A stretch of DNA of 49,079 nt from contig JAEYOR010000007.1 in assembly GCA_023411615.1 (NCBI GenBank), positions 1 through 49,079 on the forward strand, in the 5' to 3' direction. The DNA is from Actinomycetes bacterium (GTDB lineage: Bacteria > Actinomycetota > Actinomycetes > Actinomycetales > Demequinaceae). Under the pieces are notes generated by a model. That model saw only the letters and a list, made by a program, of their open reading frames with translations. It did no database searches and had not been told where the DNA came from. The translations under genes and the position numbers were made by a program. This document shows positions 25,546 through 33,902 of this stretch, one piece after another; within the stretch, counting starts at the first letter, position 1; each line of letters starts with the position of its first letter.

Positions 25546-26513
25546 AGCGCGTGATGATTGTGGGTGCGGCCGCGGCCTTGGTGCTTGCGGGATGCGCTGC
25601 AGATCCGCCGGGAGTCGAGACCACGCCCACCGCGGCGGCTCGTGCCGCGCTCGATGAGCCGATGGCGTCGGCAATTGTCGACGAGACCTTCGCGACGTTG
25701 GCCAAAGCCGACCGAGCGGGCGACGCTACTTTGCTCGCGCCACGAATTGGTGGTGACGCCGCTTTGGTGCGCGCCGCCGAGTACAAGGTCTCAGCCGCCG
25801 TGGCAGAAGAGACGCCTTCGGCTTTGCCCGACTCAATGCAACGCATCTATGTGTCGAACGCGACGGTGTGGCCGCGAGTGCTTGCCGCCGTGTCGACGGC
25901 GCCCGAGGACAACCTCACGCCTGTCATTTACGTGTGGGTGCAGGATGACGTCACGTCGCCATATGAGCTGCGTGGATGGGCGCACATGATCCCGGGGGCT
26001 ACCGTCCCCGCAATGCCGGGCGATGTCGATGGCGCCACCCAGTTGCCGCTCGGGGAGTCGGGCGTCGATCCGTCCCCTCGCGCGGCCCTTGAGGGTTACC
26101 TCGAGTACTTGCGTCAAGGACCGGAAAGTGAGGGAGCCGCGTCGTTCGAGCCCGACACGTACGCCCAGCAACTCTTCACGGCGCGCGAATCGCTCTCGGC
26201 GGCCGCGTCTCAAGCAGGTGGCGCTTACGTCGACACTGTCCAGCCCGACCTTGGCAACACGTTTGTCTTGTCCACGGGCGACGGCGGCGCGCTTGTCATC
26301 GCCCCGGTGCTGATCAGTTCCTCGTTCTCCGTCAGCGGAGCGACCTTGTCGCTCTCGGCGCACGATGCCCCGCTGCTGGAGGGTTCGCTCAGCACCAAGG
26401 TCACCTACACGTATCGCGACCTTGTTGTGTTGTCCGTGCCTGCCCCCGGCAAAGGTCAGTTGCCGGGTGTTGTCGCGGCTGAGCACCACTTGGTCTCTGT
26501 CAAGCCCGAATGA
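25542..26513 (+). CDS. Predicted lipoprotein of unknown function
   Basis: The 323-residue protein starts with a lipoprotein signal: a basic start, a hydrophobic stretch, and the lipobox LAGC with Cys18 as the lipidated residue. The remainder is secreted and rich in Ala, Thr, Ser and Asp with alternating hydrophobics, so a beta-rich extracellular fold is likely. There is no recognised catalytic motif. It overlaps the upstream membrane-protein gene by 4 bp and lies 24 bp before the thioredoxin-fold gene. The family appears actinobacterial; I cannot assign a role. Confidence 0.85.
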   Translation: MKRVMIVGAAAALVLAGCAADPPGVETTPTAAARAALDEPMASAIVDETFATLAKADRAGDATLLAPRIGGDAALVRAAEYKVSAAVAEETPSALPDSMQRIYVSNATVWPRVLAAVSTAPEDNLTPVIYVWVQDDVTSPYELRGWAHMIPGATVPAMPGDVDGATQLPLGESGVDPSPRAALEGYLEYLRQGPESEGAASFEPDTYAQQLFTARESLSAAASQAGGAYVDTVQPDLGNTFVLSTGDGGALVIAPVLISSSFSVSGATLSLSAHDAPLLEGSLSTKVTYTYRDLVVLSVPAPGKGQLPGVVAAEHHLVSVKPE

Positions 26514-26537
26514 GCCGGCCTTAGGAGGTCACACCCG

Positions 26538-27434
26538 ATGACGAGCGTGCCGTTCAGCGGCGCTGTCGATCTGGCAGCGCTCAGTGCTGCAAAGGAAGCA
26601 TCCCAGCGCCGCGCGCAATCGCCGGCCAACACGGTCGAGCTCACGGAGGCGAACGCCAACGACATCATCCAGAGCTCGGTGTCCAAGCCAGTGTTCGTCT
26701 TGCTGTGCTCGGTGCGCGCTCCGCAATGCGCGGACCTCGAGACGCGGGTCGCGGCGATTCTCGCCGAATACGGCGATGCGGTGACACTCGCCACGGTGGA
26801 TGTGGAGACCCAGCCGCAAATCGCCCAGGCGTTCCAGGTGAGTGCCGTGCCGGCGATGCTCGCCATTCTCGGCGGACGCCCGGCGCCCCTCTTTCAGGGT
26901 GCACCGGAGGATGCCCAACTGCGTGATGTCATCGGGCAAGTCCTGGATGTGGCGCGACAAGCGGGGATGCAGGTTCCCGGTGCTGGTGACGGCGGGCTGA
27001 GTGAGGACCCAGAGACGCCATTGCCGCCTTTGCATCAGGAAGCGATCGATGCCATTGACCGGGACGATTTTGACGCGGCGATCGCGGCGTACGACAAGGC
27101 GCTGAAGGAGAACCCTAGGGACGCCGACGCTAAAGCCGGCCGAGCGCAAGTGGCGCTGCTTGCGCGCAATCGCGACGCGGATCCGGCTGCTGTTCGTGCT
27201 GCCGCAGCGAGTCAACCGGATGATGTGGCCGCGCAGATGGCCGTTGCTGACCTTGACGTGCTGGGAGGCGCGGTCGCCGACGCCTTCGATCGCTTGCTCG
27301 ACCTCATTGCGCGGGTGGGCGGGGACGATCGAGATGCTGTGCGCATGCGCCTCGTCGAGCTTTTTGAGATCGTTGGTCCGGCCGACGCTCGGGTCGCCAG
27401 CGCTCGCCAACGCCTCGCCAGCCTCTTGTACTAA
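26538..27434 (+). CDS. Thioredoxin-fold/TPR co-chaperone, CnoX (YbbN)-like
   Basis: The 298-residue cytoplasmic protein has a thioredoxin fold at about 30-145 (SKPVFVLLCS, then TLATVDVETQPQIAQAFQVSAVPAMLAI with the cis-proline loop). TPR-like helical repeats follow from about 165 to 298, the same layout as E. coli CnoX (YbbN), which holds stressed proteins and hands them to chaperones. The CxxC redox motif is missing: only Cys57 and Cys64 occur, six residues apart (CSVRAPQC). It is therefore unlikely to be a disulfide reductase. ATG 26538 follows AGGAGG (26523-26528). Its stop overlaps that of the convergent glgB gene. Confidence 0.9.
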   Translation: MTSVPFSGAVDLAALSAAKEASQRRAQSPANTVELTEANANDIIQSSVSKPVFVLLCSVRAPQCADLETRVAAILAEYGDAVTLATVDVETQPQIAQAFQVSAVPAMLAILGGRPAPLFQGAPEDAQLRDVIGQVLDVARQAGMQVPGAGDGGLSEDPETPLPPLHQEAIDAIDRDDFDAAIAAYDKALKENPRDADAKAGRAQVALLARNRDADPAAVRAAAASQPDDVAAQMAVADLDVLGGAVADAFDRLLDLIARVGGDDRDAVRMRLVELFEIVGPADARVASARQRLASLLY

Positions 27435-29605
27435 GCCTGACCCGAGGCTGGGCGGAAGTACACGGCTCCAAGCGGGGGAAGTCTCACCTGGGCCGACGCT
27501 TCAAAGCCCTTTGCGGCATGACGCGTCGCTTCGACCCGGCCGAGGTTGCCGACGCCAGAGCCGCCGTACGCCGTCGCGTCAGTGTTGAGCACCTCGTCCC
27601 ATAGCCCGGCATGGGGGAACGCGAGCCTGTATCCCTCGTGAGGCACACCGGCGAAGTTGACGGCGACAACGACCGGCGCGCCTTCGGCGTCGTAACGGAC
27701 AAACGACAGCGTGTTCTTGGCCGCGTCATCGGCGTCAATCCAGCGGAAAGCGTCGGCGTCGTTATCGCGCTGCCACAGCGCGGGACATTCGGTGTAGACG
27801 TGATTGAGGTCGCGAACGAGGCGGCGCAGGCCGTCGTGGAGCGGATCATCCGTGTGCCACCAGTCAATCGAGCGTCCTTCGGACCATTCGGCCACCTGTC
27901 CGAACTCGCCACCCATGAAGAGGAGCTTCTTCCCAGGATGTGCCCACTGGTAGGCGTACAGCGTGCGCAGACCCGCGATGCGCTGCCAGTGGTCTCCCGG
28001 CATGCGCCCGTAAAGTGAGCCCTTTCCGTGAACCACTTCGTCATGGGACAAGGGCAGCATGAAGTGCTCTGAGAAGGCGTACATGAGGGAGAACGTCACG
28101 GTGTGGTGGTGATATGAGCGGTGAATCGGCTCTTCAGACACGTAGCGCAGGGTGTCGTTCATCCACCCCATGTTCCACTTGAGCCCAAACCCAAGACCGC
28201 CCGCGTCGGTGGGAGCGGTGACGCCCGGCCACGCTGTCGACTCTTCGGCGATCATGACGACGCCGGGGACGTTGCGGTAGGCGACGGCATTGGTTTCTTG
28301 AAGGAATGCGATCGCGTCGAGGTTTTCGCGCCCCCCGTGAATATTCGGTCGCCATTGCCCCGCTTCGCGTGAATAGTCGAGGTACAGCATCGATGCGACA
28401 GCGTCCACGCGCAGACCGTCCGCGTGGTACTCCTGGAGCCAGTACAGCGCGTTTGCCACCAAGAAGTTGCGGACCTCTGGGCGTCCGTAGTCAAAGATGA
28501 ATGTGCCCCAATCGGGCTGCTCACCGCGCAGCGGGTCGGGGTGTTCGTACAACGGAGTGCCGTCAAAACGACCAAGAGCCCACTCGTCCTTGGGGAAGTG
28601 CCCCGGGACCCAGTCGAGGATCACGCCGAGTCCCGCCTTGTGGGCCGCGTCGATGAAGTACTTGAGGTCATCGGGCTCACCGAAGCGGGCGGTAGGGGCG
28701 TAGTACGACGTGACTTGGTAGCCCCACGAGCCACCGAAGGGGTGCTCCATCACCGGCATGAGCTCAAGGTGTGTGAAACCGAGTTCCTGCACGTAGGGGA
28801 TGAGCCGCTCAGCAAGCTCGCGGTAGCCGAGCCCTTGAGTCCAGGACGCGAGATGCACTTCATAGACCGACATCGCGGAGTTGTGCGCGGAGCGTCCCGC
28901 ACGCGCCTCAAGCCAGTCCTCGTCACCCCACTCATAGGTGGACTCGGTGACAATCGAGGCCGTGTGCGGCGGCACTTCGGTGCGTCGTGCCATTGGATCA
29001 GCCTGCTGCTTCCAGTGGCCGTCCTTGCCCAAGATCTCGTACTTGTACGTCGCACCGTCACCGATGCCGGGGATGAACAACTCCCACACGCCGGAAGAGC
29101 CAAGCGAGCGCATAGCGTGTTCGCGGCCTTGCCAGTGGTTGAAGCTGCCGACAACCCGTACCGCCCGCGCATTTGGTGCCCACACAGCGAATGACGTGCC
29201 GTGCACCTCTCCCAGCACTGACGGGAAGGAGCGCACGTGTGCGCCAAGCGCCTCCCACAACCTCTCGTGGCGACCTTCACGAATGAGGTGAAGATCAAGT
29301 TCTCCGAGCGTCGGCAAGAAGCGGTATGGATCGTCTGAGACGTGACTCGAATCGGCGTAGGAGACGTGGACGCGGTAATCGGGTACCTCGTCTCCGGGGA
29401 CGTCGGCCTGCCACAGCCCGCCGTCCACGTGTGCCGCAGCGAAAGTCCCGTCGAGGGTTTCGATCTCAACTGAGGCGGCGAGAGGACGCAAGACGCGGAT
29501 CACCACGGATCCGTCTTCAATGTGGGGGCCAAGAATCGCGTGCGGCTCGTGGTGGGTGCCGCCGACGATATCTGCGATCACGGCTGGGCTCAGGTCACGC
29601 GCCAT
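27431..29605 (-). CDS. glgB: 1,4-alpha-glucan branching enzyme GlgB
   Basis: GlgB cuts alpha-1,4 chains and reattaches them through alpha-1,6 bonds. The 724-residue product has two N-terminal beta-sandwich domains (about 1-105 and 110-225), a GH13_9 barrel, and a C-terminal beta domain. The nucleophile is Asp401 (GLRVDAVASMLYLDY), the acid/base is Glu454 (MIAEEST), and SHDEVVHGKGS is the third conserved region. The ATG follows GGGAGGTGACC on the minus strand. It lies 18 bp after glgE in the glgX-glgE-glgB group; GlgE and GlgB together build branched alpha-glucan from maltose-1-phosphate. The gene end overlaps that of the opposite-strand thioredoxin-like gene. Confidence 0.98.
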   Translation of the reverse strand: MARDLSPAVIADIVGGTHHEPHAILGPHIEDGSVVIRVLRPLAASVEIETLDGTFAAAHVDGGLWQADVPGDEVPDYRVHVSYADSSHVSDDPYRFLPTLGELDLHLIREGRHERLWEALGAHVRSFPSVLGEVHGTSFAVWAPNARAVRVVGSFNHWQGREHAMRSLGSSGVWELFIPGIGDGATYKYEILGKDGHWKQQADPMARRTEVPPHTASIVTESTYEWGDEDWLEARAGRSAHNSAMSVYEVHLASWTQGLGYRELAERLIPYVQELGFTHLELMPVMEHPFGGSWGYQVTSYYAPTARFGEPDDLKYFIDAAHKAGLGVILDWVPGHFPKDEWALGRFDGTPLYEHPDPLRGEQPDWGTFIFDYGRPEVRNFLVANALYWLQEYHADGLRVDAVASMLYLDYSREAGQWRPNIHGGRENLDAIAFLQETNAVAYRNVPGVVMIAEESTAWPGVTAPTDAGGLGFGLKWNMGWMNDTLRYVSEEPIHRSYHHHTVTFSLMYAFSEHFMLPLSHDEVVHGKGSLYGRMPGDHWQRIAGLRTLYAYQWAHPGKKLLFMGGEFGQVAEWSEGRSIDWWHTDDPLHDGLRRLVRDLNHVYTECPALWQRDNDADAFRWIDADDAAKNTLSFVRYDAEGAPVVVAVNFAGVPHEGYRLAFPHAGLWDEVLNTDATAYGGSGVGNLGRVEATRHAAKGFEASAQVRLPPLGAVYFRPASGQA

Positions 29606-29623
29606 TGGTCACCTCCCTGCTCG

Positions 29624-31621
29624 TCACGCCCGCACCACTGCCACATGGACGAGTGTGCGCGCTGGATCCAACCTGACAAAGAACTCGCGTTCCCACGTGT
29701 AGTCCTCTCCCGATATTGCGTCGTGCACACGAAGTCGCTCACCGTCTTCACGGCCTATGGCCTTCATGTCGAGCGTGATGACTGCATCGTTAACGGAATG
29801 TGCATCAAAGGAAGCAACCACTACCACCGTATCGGCCTTCCCGGCTGGGTTTTCCCCGGCCGGCACGTGCTTGGTGAAGCACAGCACGTTGGGGTTGGTG
29901 GTGGGGTGGACGGTGAGGCCCCGGAGGCGCCTCAGTGCGACATGCTCGGTGCGCAAGCGATTGAGAGTGGTGAGCAAAGTCACCATCCCCTGATCGTCGG
30001 CTCGGCTCCAGTCACGCGGCTTGAACTCGTACTTCTCATTGTCGATCTGCTCTTCGACGCCCGGGCGCGGTACTGACTCGATGAACTCGTAGCCCGTATA
30101 GATGCCGTATGAGGGGGAGCCTGTCGCGGCGAGGGCTGCGCGCATCTTCCAGTACGGTTCCCCGCCACGCTGCATATCGGGCGTGAGGATGTCGTGCGTG
30201 GTGGGCCAGAAGTTCGGACGCATGTAGAACGACGAATCGCCGGATACTTCCTCGAGATACTCGCCCATCTCCTCGGCGCTTTGACGCCAGGTGAAATACG
30301 TGTAGCTCTGATGAAAGCCGATCTTGGCGAGTGTGTGCATCATCGCCGGACGGGTGAATGCCTCGGACAAGAAGATGACGTCGGGGTGCTCGGCAGCGAT
30401 CTCCCGCAACAGCCGTTCCCAGAAGGTGAGCGGCTTCGTGTGAGGATTGTCGACTCGAAAGAGGGTGACGCCAGCCCGGATCCACACCTCGAGGACGTCG
30501 CGAATCGCCTGGTAAATTCCCTCGGGATCATTGTCAAAATTGAGCGGATAGATGTCTTGGTACTTCTTTGGCGGATTCTCCGCGTACGCGATGGTGCCGT
30601 CGAGTCGAGTTGAGAACCATTCGGGGTGCTCCGTCACCCAGGGATGATCGGGCGAACATTGAAGGGCGAGATCGAGCGCCACCTCCATGCCAAGGCTGCG
30701 CGCCTTGGCAACGAAGGCGGCGAAGGTGCGCCATGTGCCAAGTTCAGGGTGAATGGCGTCGTGGCCACCATCGGGCCCACCGATCGCGTACGGGCTTCCC
30801 GGGTCGCCTGGTTCGGCACTCAGCGAATTGTTGCGACCTTTCCGATGCGTGGCGCCAATCGGATGCACCGGGGTGAGGTAGACGACGTCAAAGCCCATCT
30901 GTGCGACGCCGGGCAGACGCTTTGCGGCGGTCGTGAACGTCCCAGACTTCCACTCGCCCGTCGCCTTCAAGCGCTTGGCGCCTTCGGACCGCGGAAATAT
31001 CTCGTACCACGCGCTCACGAGTGCCTTCTCGCGCTGGACAAGGAGGGGGTACTCCTTTGACGTCGTCACCCAGTCGCGCAACGGCGCCTTTGTGAGGAGG
31101 TCACGGACCTCATCGGACATCGCCTCGTGAAAGCGTGACTCAGGCGTGCCCGTGGACGACGTGAGGGCGGCGATCGCGTTGCTGAGGACTTTCTTAGCGG
31201 CTGCTGAACGGCGCACGTCCTTGAGGGCCCGATTGAGAACCACAACGCCCTCGTCAAGCATGAGCTGAACATCAACGCCCGCGTGGATCTTGACCTCTGC
31301 CGCGTGAGCCCACGTCCCCACCGGATCGGACCATCCCTCAACGCGGAAAGAGTGGAGGCCTTCGACATCGGGGATGAACACCGCGCGGTAGCGTGAGTTG
31401 CCCCAGTCGTCTTGAGGCATCGGGATGACGTGCTCGCGCCCATCTGGCGCGGTCACTACCACCGTCGCACCCTCAGCGTCGTGCCCTTCACGGAAGATCG
31501 TCGCGGTGATGGGCACCGCCTCGCCCACCACCGCTTTGGCGGGCCATCTGCCTTCCTCAAGTGACGGAGAAACTCCCACGATGGGGATGCGGCCAACAGA
31601 CGCGACACGGAGCTGGTCCAT
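29624..31621 (-). CDS. glgE: Maltose-1-phosphate maltosyltransferase GlgE
   Basis: GlgE adds maltosyl units from alpha-maltose-1-phosphate to the non-reducing ends of alpha-1,4-glucan. The 665-residue product carries an N-terminal beta domain (about 12-115), a helical insertion (about 116-200), and a GH13_3 barrel. The nucleophile is Asp391 (TLFRVDNPHTKPL) and the acid/base Glu420 (VIFLSEAFTRP). On the minus strand a -10 box TAGGTT (complement of 31629-31634) lies 7 bp before the ATG, so the gene may be leaderless. The enzymes that make its substrate (TreS and Mak/Pep2, or GlgM) are not in this window. Confidence 0.96.
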   Translation of the reverse strand: MDQLRVASVGRIPIVGVSPSLEEGRWPAKAVVGEAVPITATIFREGHDAEGATVVVTAPDGREHVIPMPQDDWGNSRYRAVFIPDVEGLHSFRVEGWSDPVGTWAHAAEVKIHAGVDVQLMLDEGVVVLNRALKDVRRSAAAKKVLSNAIAALTSSTGTPESRFHEAMSDEVRDLLTKAPLRDWVTTSKEYPLLVQREKALVSAWYEIFPRSEGAKRLKATGEWKSGTFTTAAKRLPGVAQMGFDVVYLTPVHPIGATHRKGRNNSLSAEPGDPGSPYAIGGPDGGHDAIHPELGTWRTFAAFVAKARSLGMEVALDLALQCSPDHPWVTEHPEWFSTRLDGTIAYAENPPKKYQDIYPLNFDNDPEGIYQAIRDVLEVWIRAGVTLFRVDNPHTKPLTFWERLLREIAAEHPDVIFLSEAFTRPAMMHTLAKIGFHQSYTYFTWRQSAEEMGEYLEEVSGDSSFYMRPNFWPTTHDILTPDMQRGGEPYWKMRAALAATGSPSYGIYTGYEFIESVPRPGVEEQIDNEKYEFKPRDWSRADDQGMVTLLTTLNRLRTEHVALRRLRGLTVHPTTNPNVLCFTKHVPAGENPAGKADTVVVVASFDAHSVNDAVITLDMKAIGREDGERLRVHDAISGEDYTWEREFFVRLDPARTLVHVAVVRA

Positions 31622-31628
31622 AGGACTG

Positions 31629-31634
31629 AACCTA
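31629..31634 (-). promoter_or_regulatory. -10 box of glgE
   Basis: On the minus strand TAGGTT is followed by 7 bp and the glgE ATG, without a ribosome binding site. The 79-bp gap between glgX and glgE (31622-31700) therefore holds a possible internal promoter. Within it CTTTG and CAAAG (31639-31657) form a short inverted repeat around TTGG/CCAA. Confidence 0.5.
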
Positions 31635-31700
31635 CCTGGCTTTGGTGGGCCAACAAAGGTGAGCGCCTCGCGCGCCCTGACGCACCGTGGTCACGCGCGC

Positions 31701-33851
31701 CTAGTGCTCGCTGATGTAGAGGCGCAGGGACATCGCCGGCACGTCCACCCTGGTGCCAGGACGGGTGAGCTCGCCCGTCCGCTGCTCGGGCGTCGGCCAC
31801 GTTGAATCCCACTCGAGACGCCAATACGTGCCGTCGTCGTCGGGGATTGTCACTGGGACCACGTCCGCCGCACCATTGATGATGAGCAGAGCGTCGGCCG
31901 CGTGGGGATCGGACAGCGAGCGCATGAACTGGACAGCACGCGTGTGCGGGTCCTCCCACCAGTCCTCGTTCTCGGGCTCTCCAGCGGCGGTAAACCACGC
32001 CGAGTCCGCACGAAACTGCTCGTCACGGGGATCGGTGTCCACTCCGTCGTAAAAGCGTGTGGGCCGCAGGACGGTGTGGCGGCGGCGCACGTCGATGAGG
32101 TACGCGACGGTGTCACGCAACCGCTCTTGCCACGGCTCCAGTTCCCAGTTGAACCATGAGATCTCGTTGTCCTGGCAGTAGGCATTGTTGTTGCCGCCTT
32201 GGCTGCGGCCAAGCTCGTCGCCACCAAGCAGCATGGGTGTGCCAGCAGACAGCAAGAGCGTGCCGAGGAGGTTGCGCACCGATTGCTCGCGCGCTGCTTG
32301 GATCGCCGGATCGTCAGTTGGGCCCTCCGCACCATGGTTGAAGGAGCGGTTGTTGTCCGTGCCGTCGCGGTTGTTCTCGCCGTTCGCCTCATTGTGTTTG
32401 TGCTGGTAAGCGGTCAAGTCATACGCGGTGAAGCCATCGTGAGCCGTGACAAAGTTGATCGACGCCACAGGGCCACGCATGCCGTACGGCTCGGTATGCC
32501 CGAACAAGTCCGCACTGCCCGCGAGGCGCGTGGCGAGCTCGGGAGCGGTGGCGCTGTCGCGGTGGCCCGGGTTTGCGGCTCCTGACTCAAGCCAGAAGGT
32601 CCGTACATAATCCCGGAAGCGGTCATTCCACTCGGACATTGGAGCGGGGAAGCTGCCTACCTGCCATCCGCCAAGTCCAATGTCCCACGGCTCGGCAATG
32701 AGCTTGGTGCCGCCAAGCACCGGATCGGTGGTCAGCGCGACAAGGAACGGGTGGTGGGTTGAGAACCCTGACGCAGTGCGGCCGAGCGTTGCCGCCAGGT
32801 CAAAACGGAAGCCGTCAACGCCCATCACGTCGGTCCAGTAGCGGAGCGAATCGAGCGCCATCTTGGTGACGGTCGGTTCCCCAAAGTCAAGAGTGTTTCC
32901 GGTGCCCGTCACGTCGTCGTAGTGCTGCGGGTTCATCGGCTGATGGCGGTAGTACGTGAAGTGGTCGAGCCCCTTCCAACTGACAACGCGGTCGCCCCAG
33001 CCGCCTTCGCACGTGTGGTTGTAGACCACATCGAGCACAACCTCGAGGCCCGCAGCGTGAAGAAGGTCGACCATTCCCCGGAACTCGTCCCGCACGGCTT
33101 CGGGCCCGCTCTCACGAGCCGCTTGAGTCGCGTAGGCCGCGTGCGGCGCAAAGAATCCGAGCGTCGAGTAGCCCCAGTAGTTGGTGAGCCCCAAGCCCTC
33201 AAGATGGGGCTCGGAGGCAAAAGCGTGAATGGGCAACAACTCGACCGTCGTCACGCCAAGTGATGTGAGGTACTCGATTGACGCGGGGTGCGCGAGGCCG
33301 GCATAGGTGCCACGGAGTTCCTCGGGTATGCCCGGCATCAACTTGGTGAAGCCTTTGACGTGCGTCTCGTAGATGACGGTGTCACGCCACGGGATTGAGG
33401 GCTTTGGGTGTCCGAGCGGAGCGGCGGGCTCTGCGACCACCACGCCGCGCGGTACAAACGGCGCCGAGTCGGTGCCGTCGCGGTTTGATCGCAACACCGA
33501 TGCTCCGGGTGCTGTCGATGCGCTCAGTTCTCCCGCGATGCCCCGGGCATAGGGGTCGAGGAGGAGCTTCGCGGGGTTGTACCGGTGGCCCCGCTTGGGC
33601 TGCCATGGACCGGCCGCCCGGAAGCCGTAGTGCTGGCCGGGGCCAACGCCGGGGACGAATGCGTGCCACACGCCATGAGTCGGGCCAGTGAGCGGCACCC
33701 GCGTCTCAACCCCCGATTCATCAAAGAGACAGAGGTCGACGCTCGTGGCATGAGCGGCGAACACCGCTGCGGTGACGCCTCCCTCGACCAGGTGAACACC
33801 GAGACGATGAGGAGTGGGGGAGGGCGGCACGGGGATGGGCGGGTTAGCCAT
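31701..33851 (-). CDS. glgX: Glycogen debranching enzyme GlgX
   Basis: The 716-residue enzyme cleaves alpha-1,6 branches from glycogen after phosphorylase has shortened the outer chains. It has an N-terminal CBM48-type beta domain (about 15-115), a GH13_11 catalytic barrel and a C-terminal domain. Asp351 (GFRFDLAATLGR) is the nucleophile and Glu387 (LIAEPWD) the acid/base; the third conserved region is NFVTAHDGFTAYDL. A Pro-rich N-terminus (2-14) precedes the conserved part. The start has no ribosome binding site on the minus strand; CACAAT (complement of 33858-33863) lies 6 bp upstream, so leaderless expression is possible. The divergent neighbour is the voltage-gated channel. Confidence 0.95.
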   Translation of the reverse strand: MANPPIPVPPSPTPHRLGVHLVEGGVTAAVFAAHATSVDLCLFDESGVETRVPLTGPTHGVWHAFVPGVGPGQHYGFRAAGPWQPKRGHRYNPAKLLLDPYARGIAGELSASTAPGASVLRSNRDGTDSAPFVPRGVVVAEPAAPLGHPKPSIPWRDTVIYETHVKGFTKLMPGIPEELRGTYAGLAHPASIEYLTSLGVTTVELLPIHAFASEPHLEGLGLTNYWGYSTLGFFAPHAAYATQAARESGPEAVRDEFRGMVDLLHAAGLEVVLDVVYNHTCEGGWGDRVVSWKGLDHFTYYRHQPMNPQHYDDVTGTGNTLDFGEPTVTKMALDSLRYWTDVMGVDGFRFDLAATLGRTASGFSTHHPFLVALTTDPVLGGTKLIAEPWDIGLGGWQVGSFPAPMSEWNDRFRDYVRTFWLESGAANPGHRDSATAPELATRLAGSADLFGHTEPYGMRGPVASINFVTAHDGFTAYDLTAYQHKHNEANGENNRDGTDNNRSFNHGAEGPTDDPAIQAAREQSVRNLLGTLLLSAGTPMLLGGDELGRSQGGNNNAYCQDNEISWFNWELEPWQERLRDTVAYLIDVRRRHTVLRPTRFYDGVDTDPRDEQFRADSAWFTAAGEPENEDWWEDPHTRAVQFMRSLSDPHAADALLIINGAADVVPVTIPDDDGTYWRLEWDSTWPTPEQRTGELTRPGTRVDVPAMSLRLYISEH

Positions 33852-33890
33852 GCGCCCATTGTGCAGGAGACGCTAGCCGTGCGCCTTCGC

Positions 33891-33902
33891 TACTGTGCTC
33901 GC
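33891..33902 (+). promoter_or_regulatory. -10 box of the channel gene
   Basis: TACTGT (33891-33896) is followed by 6 bp and ATG 33903, without a ribosome binding site. This supports a leaderless transcript and this start codon. The 51-bp space to glgX must contain both divergent promoters. Confidence 0.55.

Noticed and set aside
33585..33902. Extended N-terminus for the voltage-gated channel
   Set aside because: It would overlap glgX for 267 bp; the S1 helix starts shortly after ATG 33903, which also has a -10 box at the right distance.
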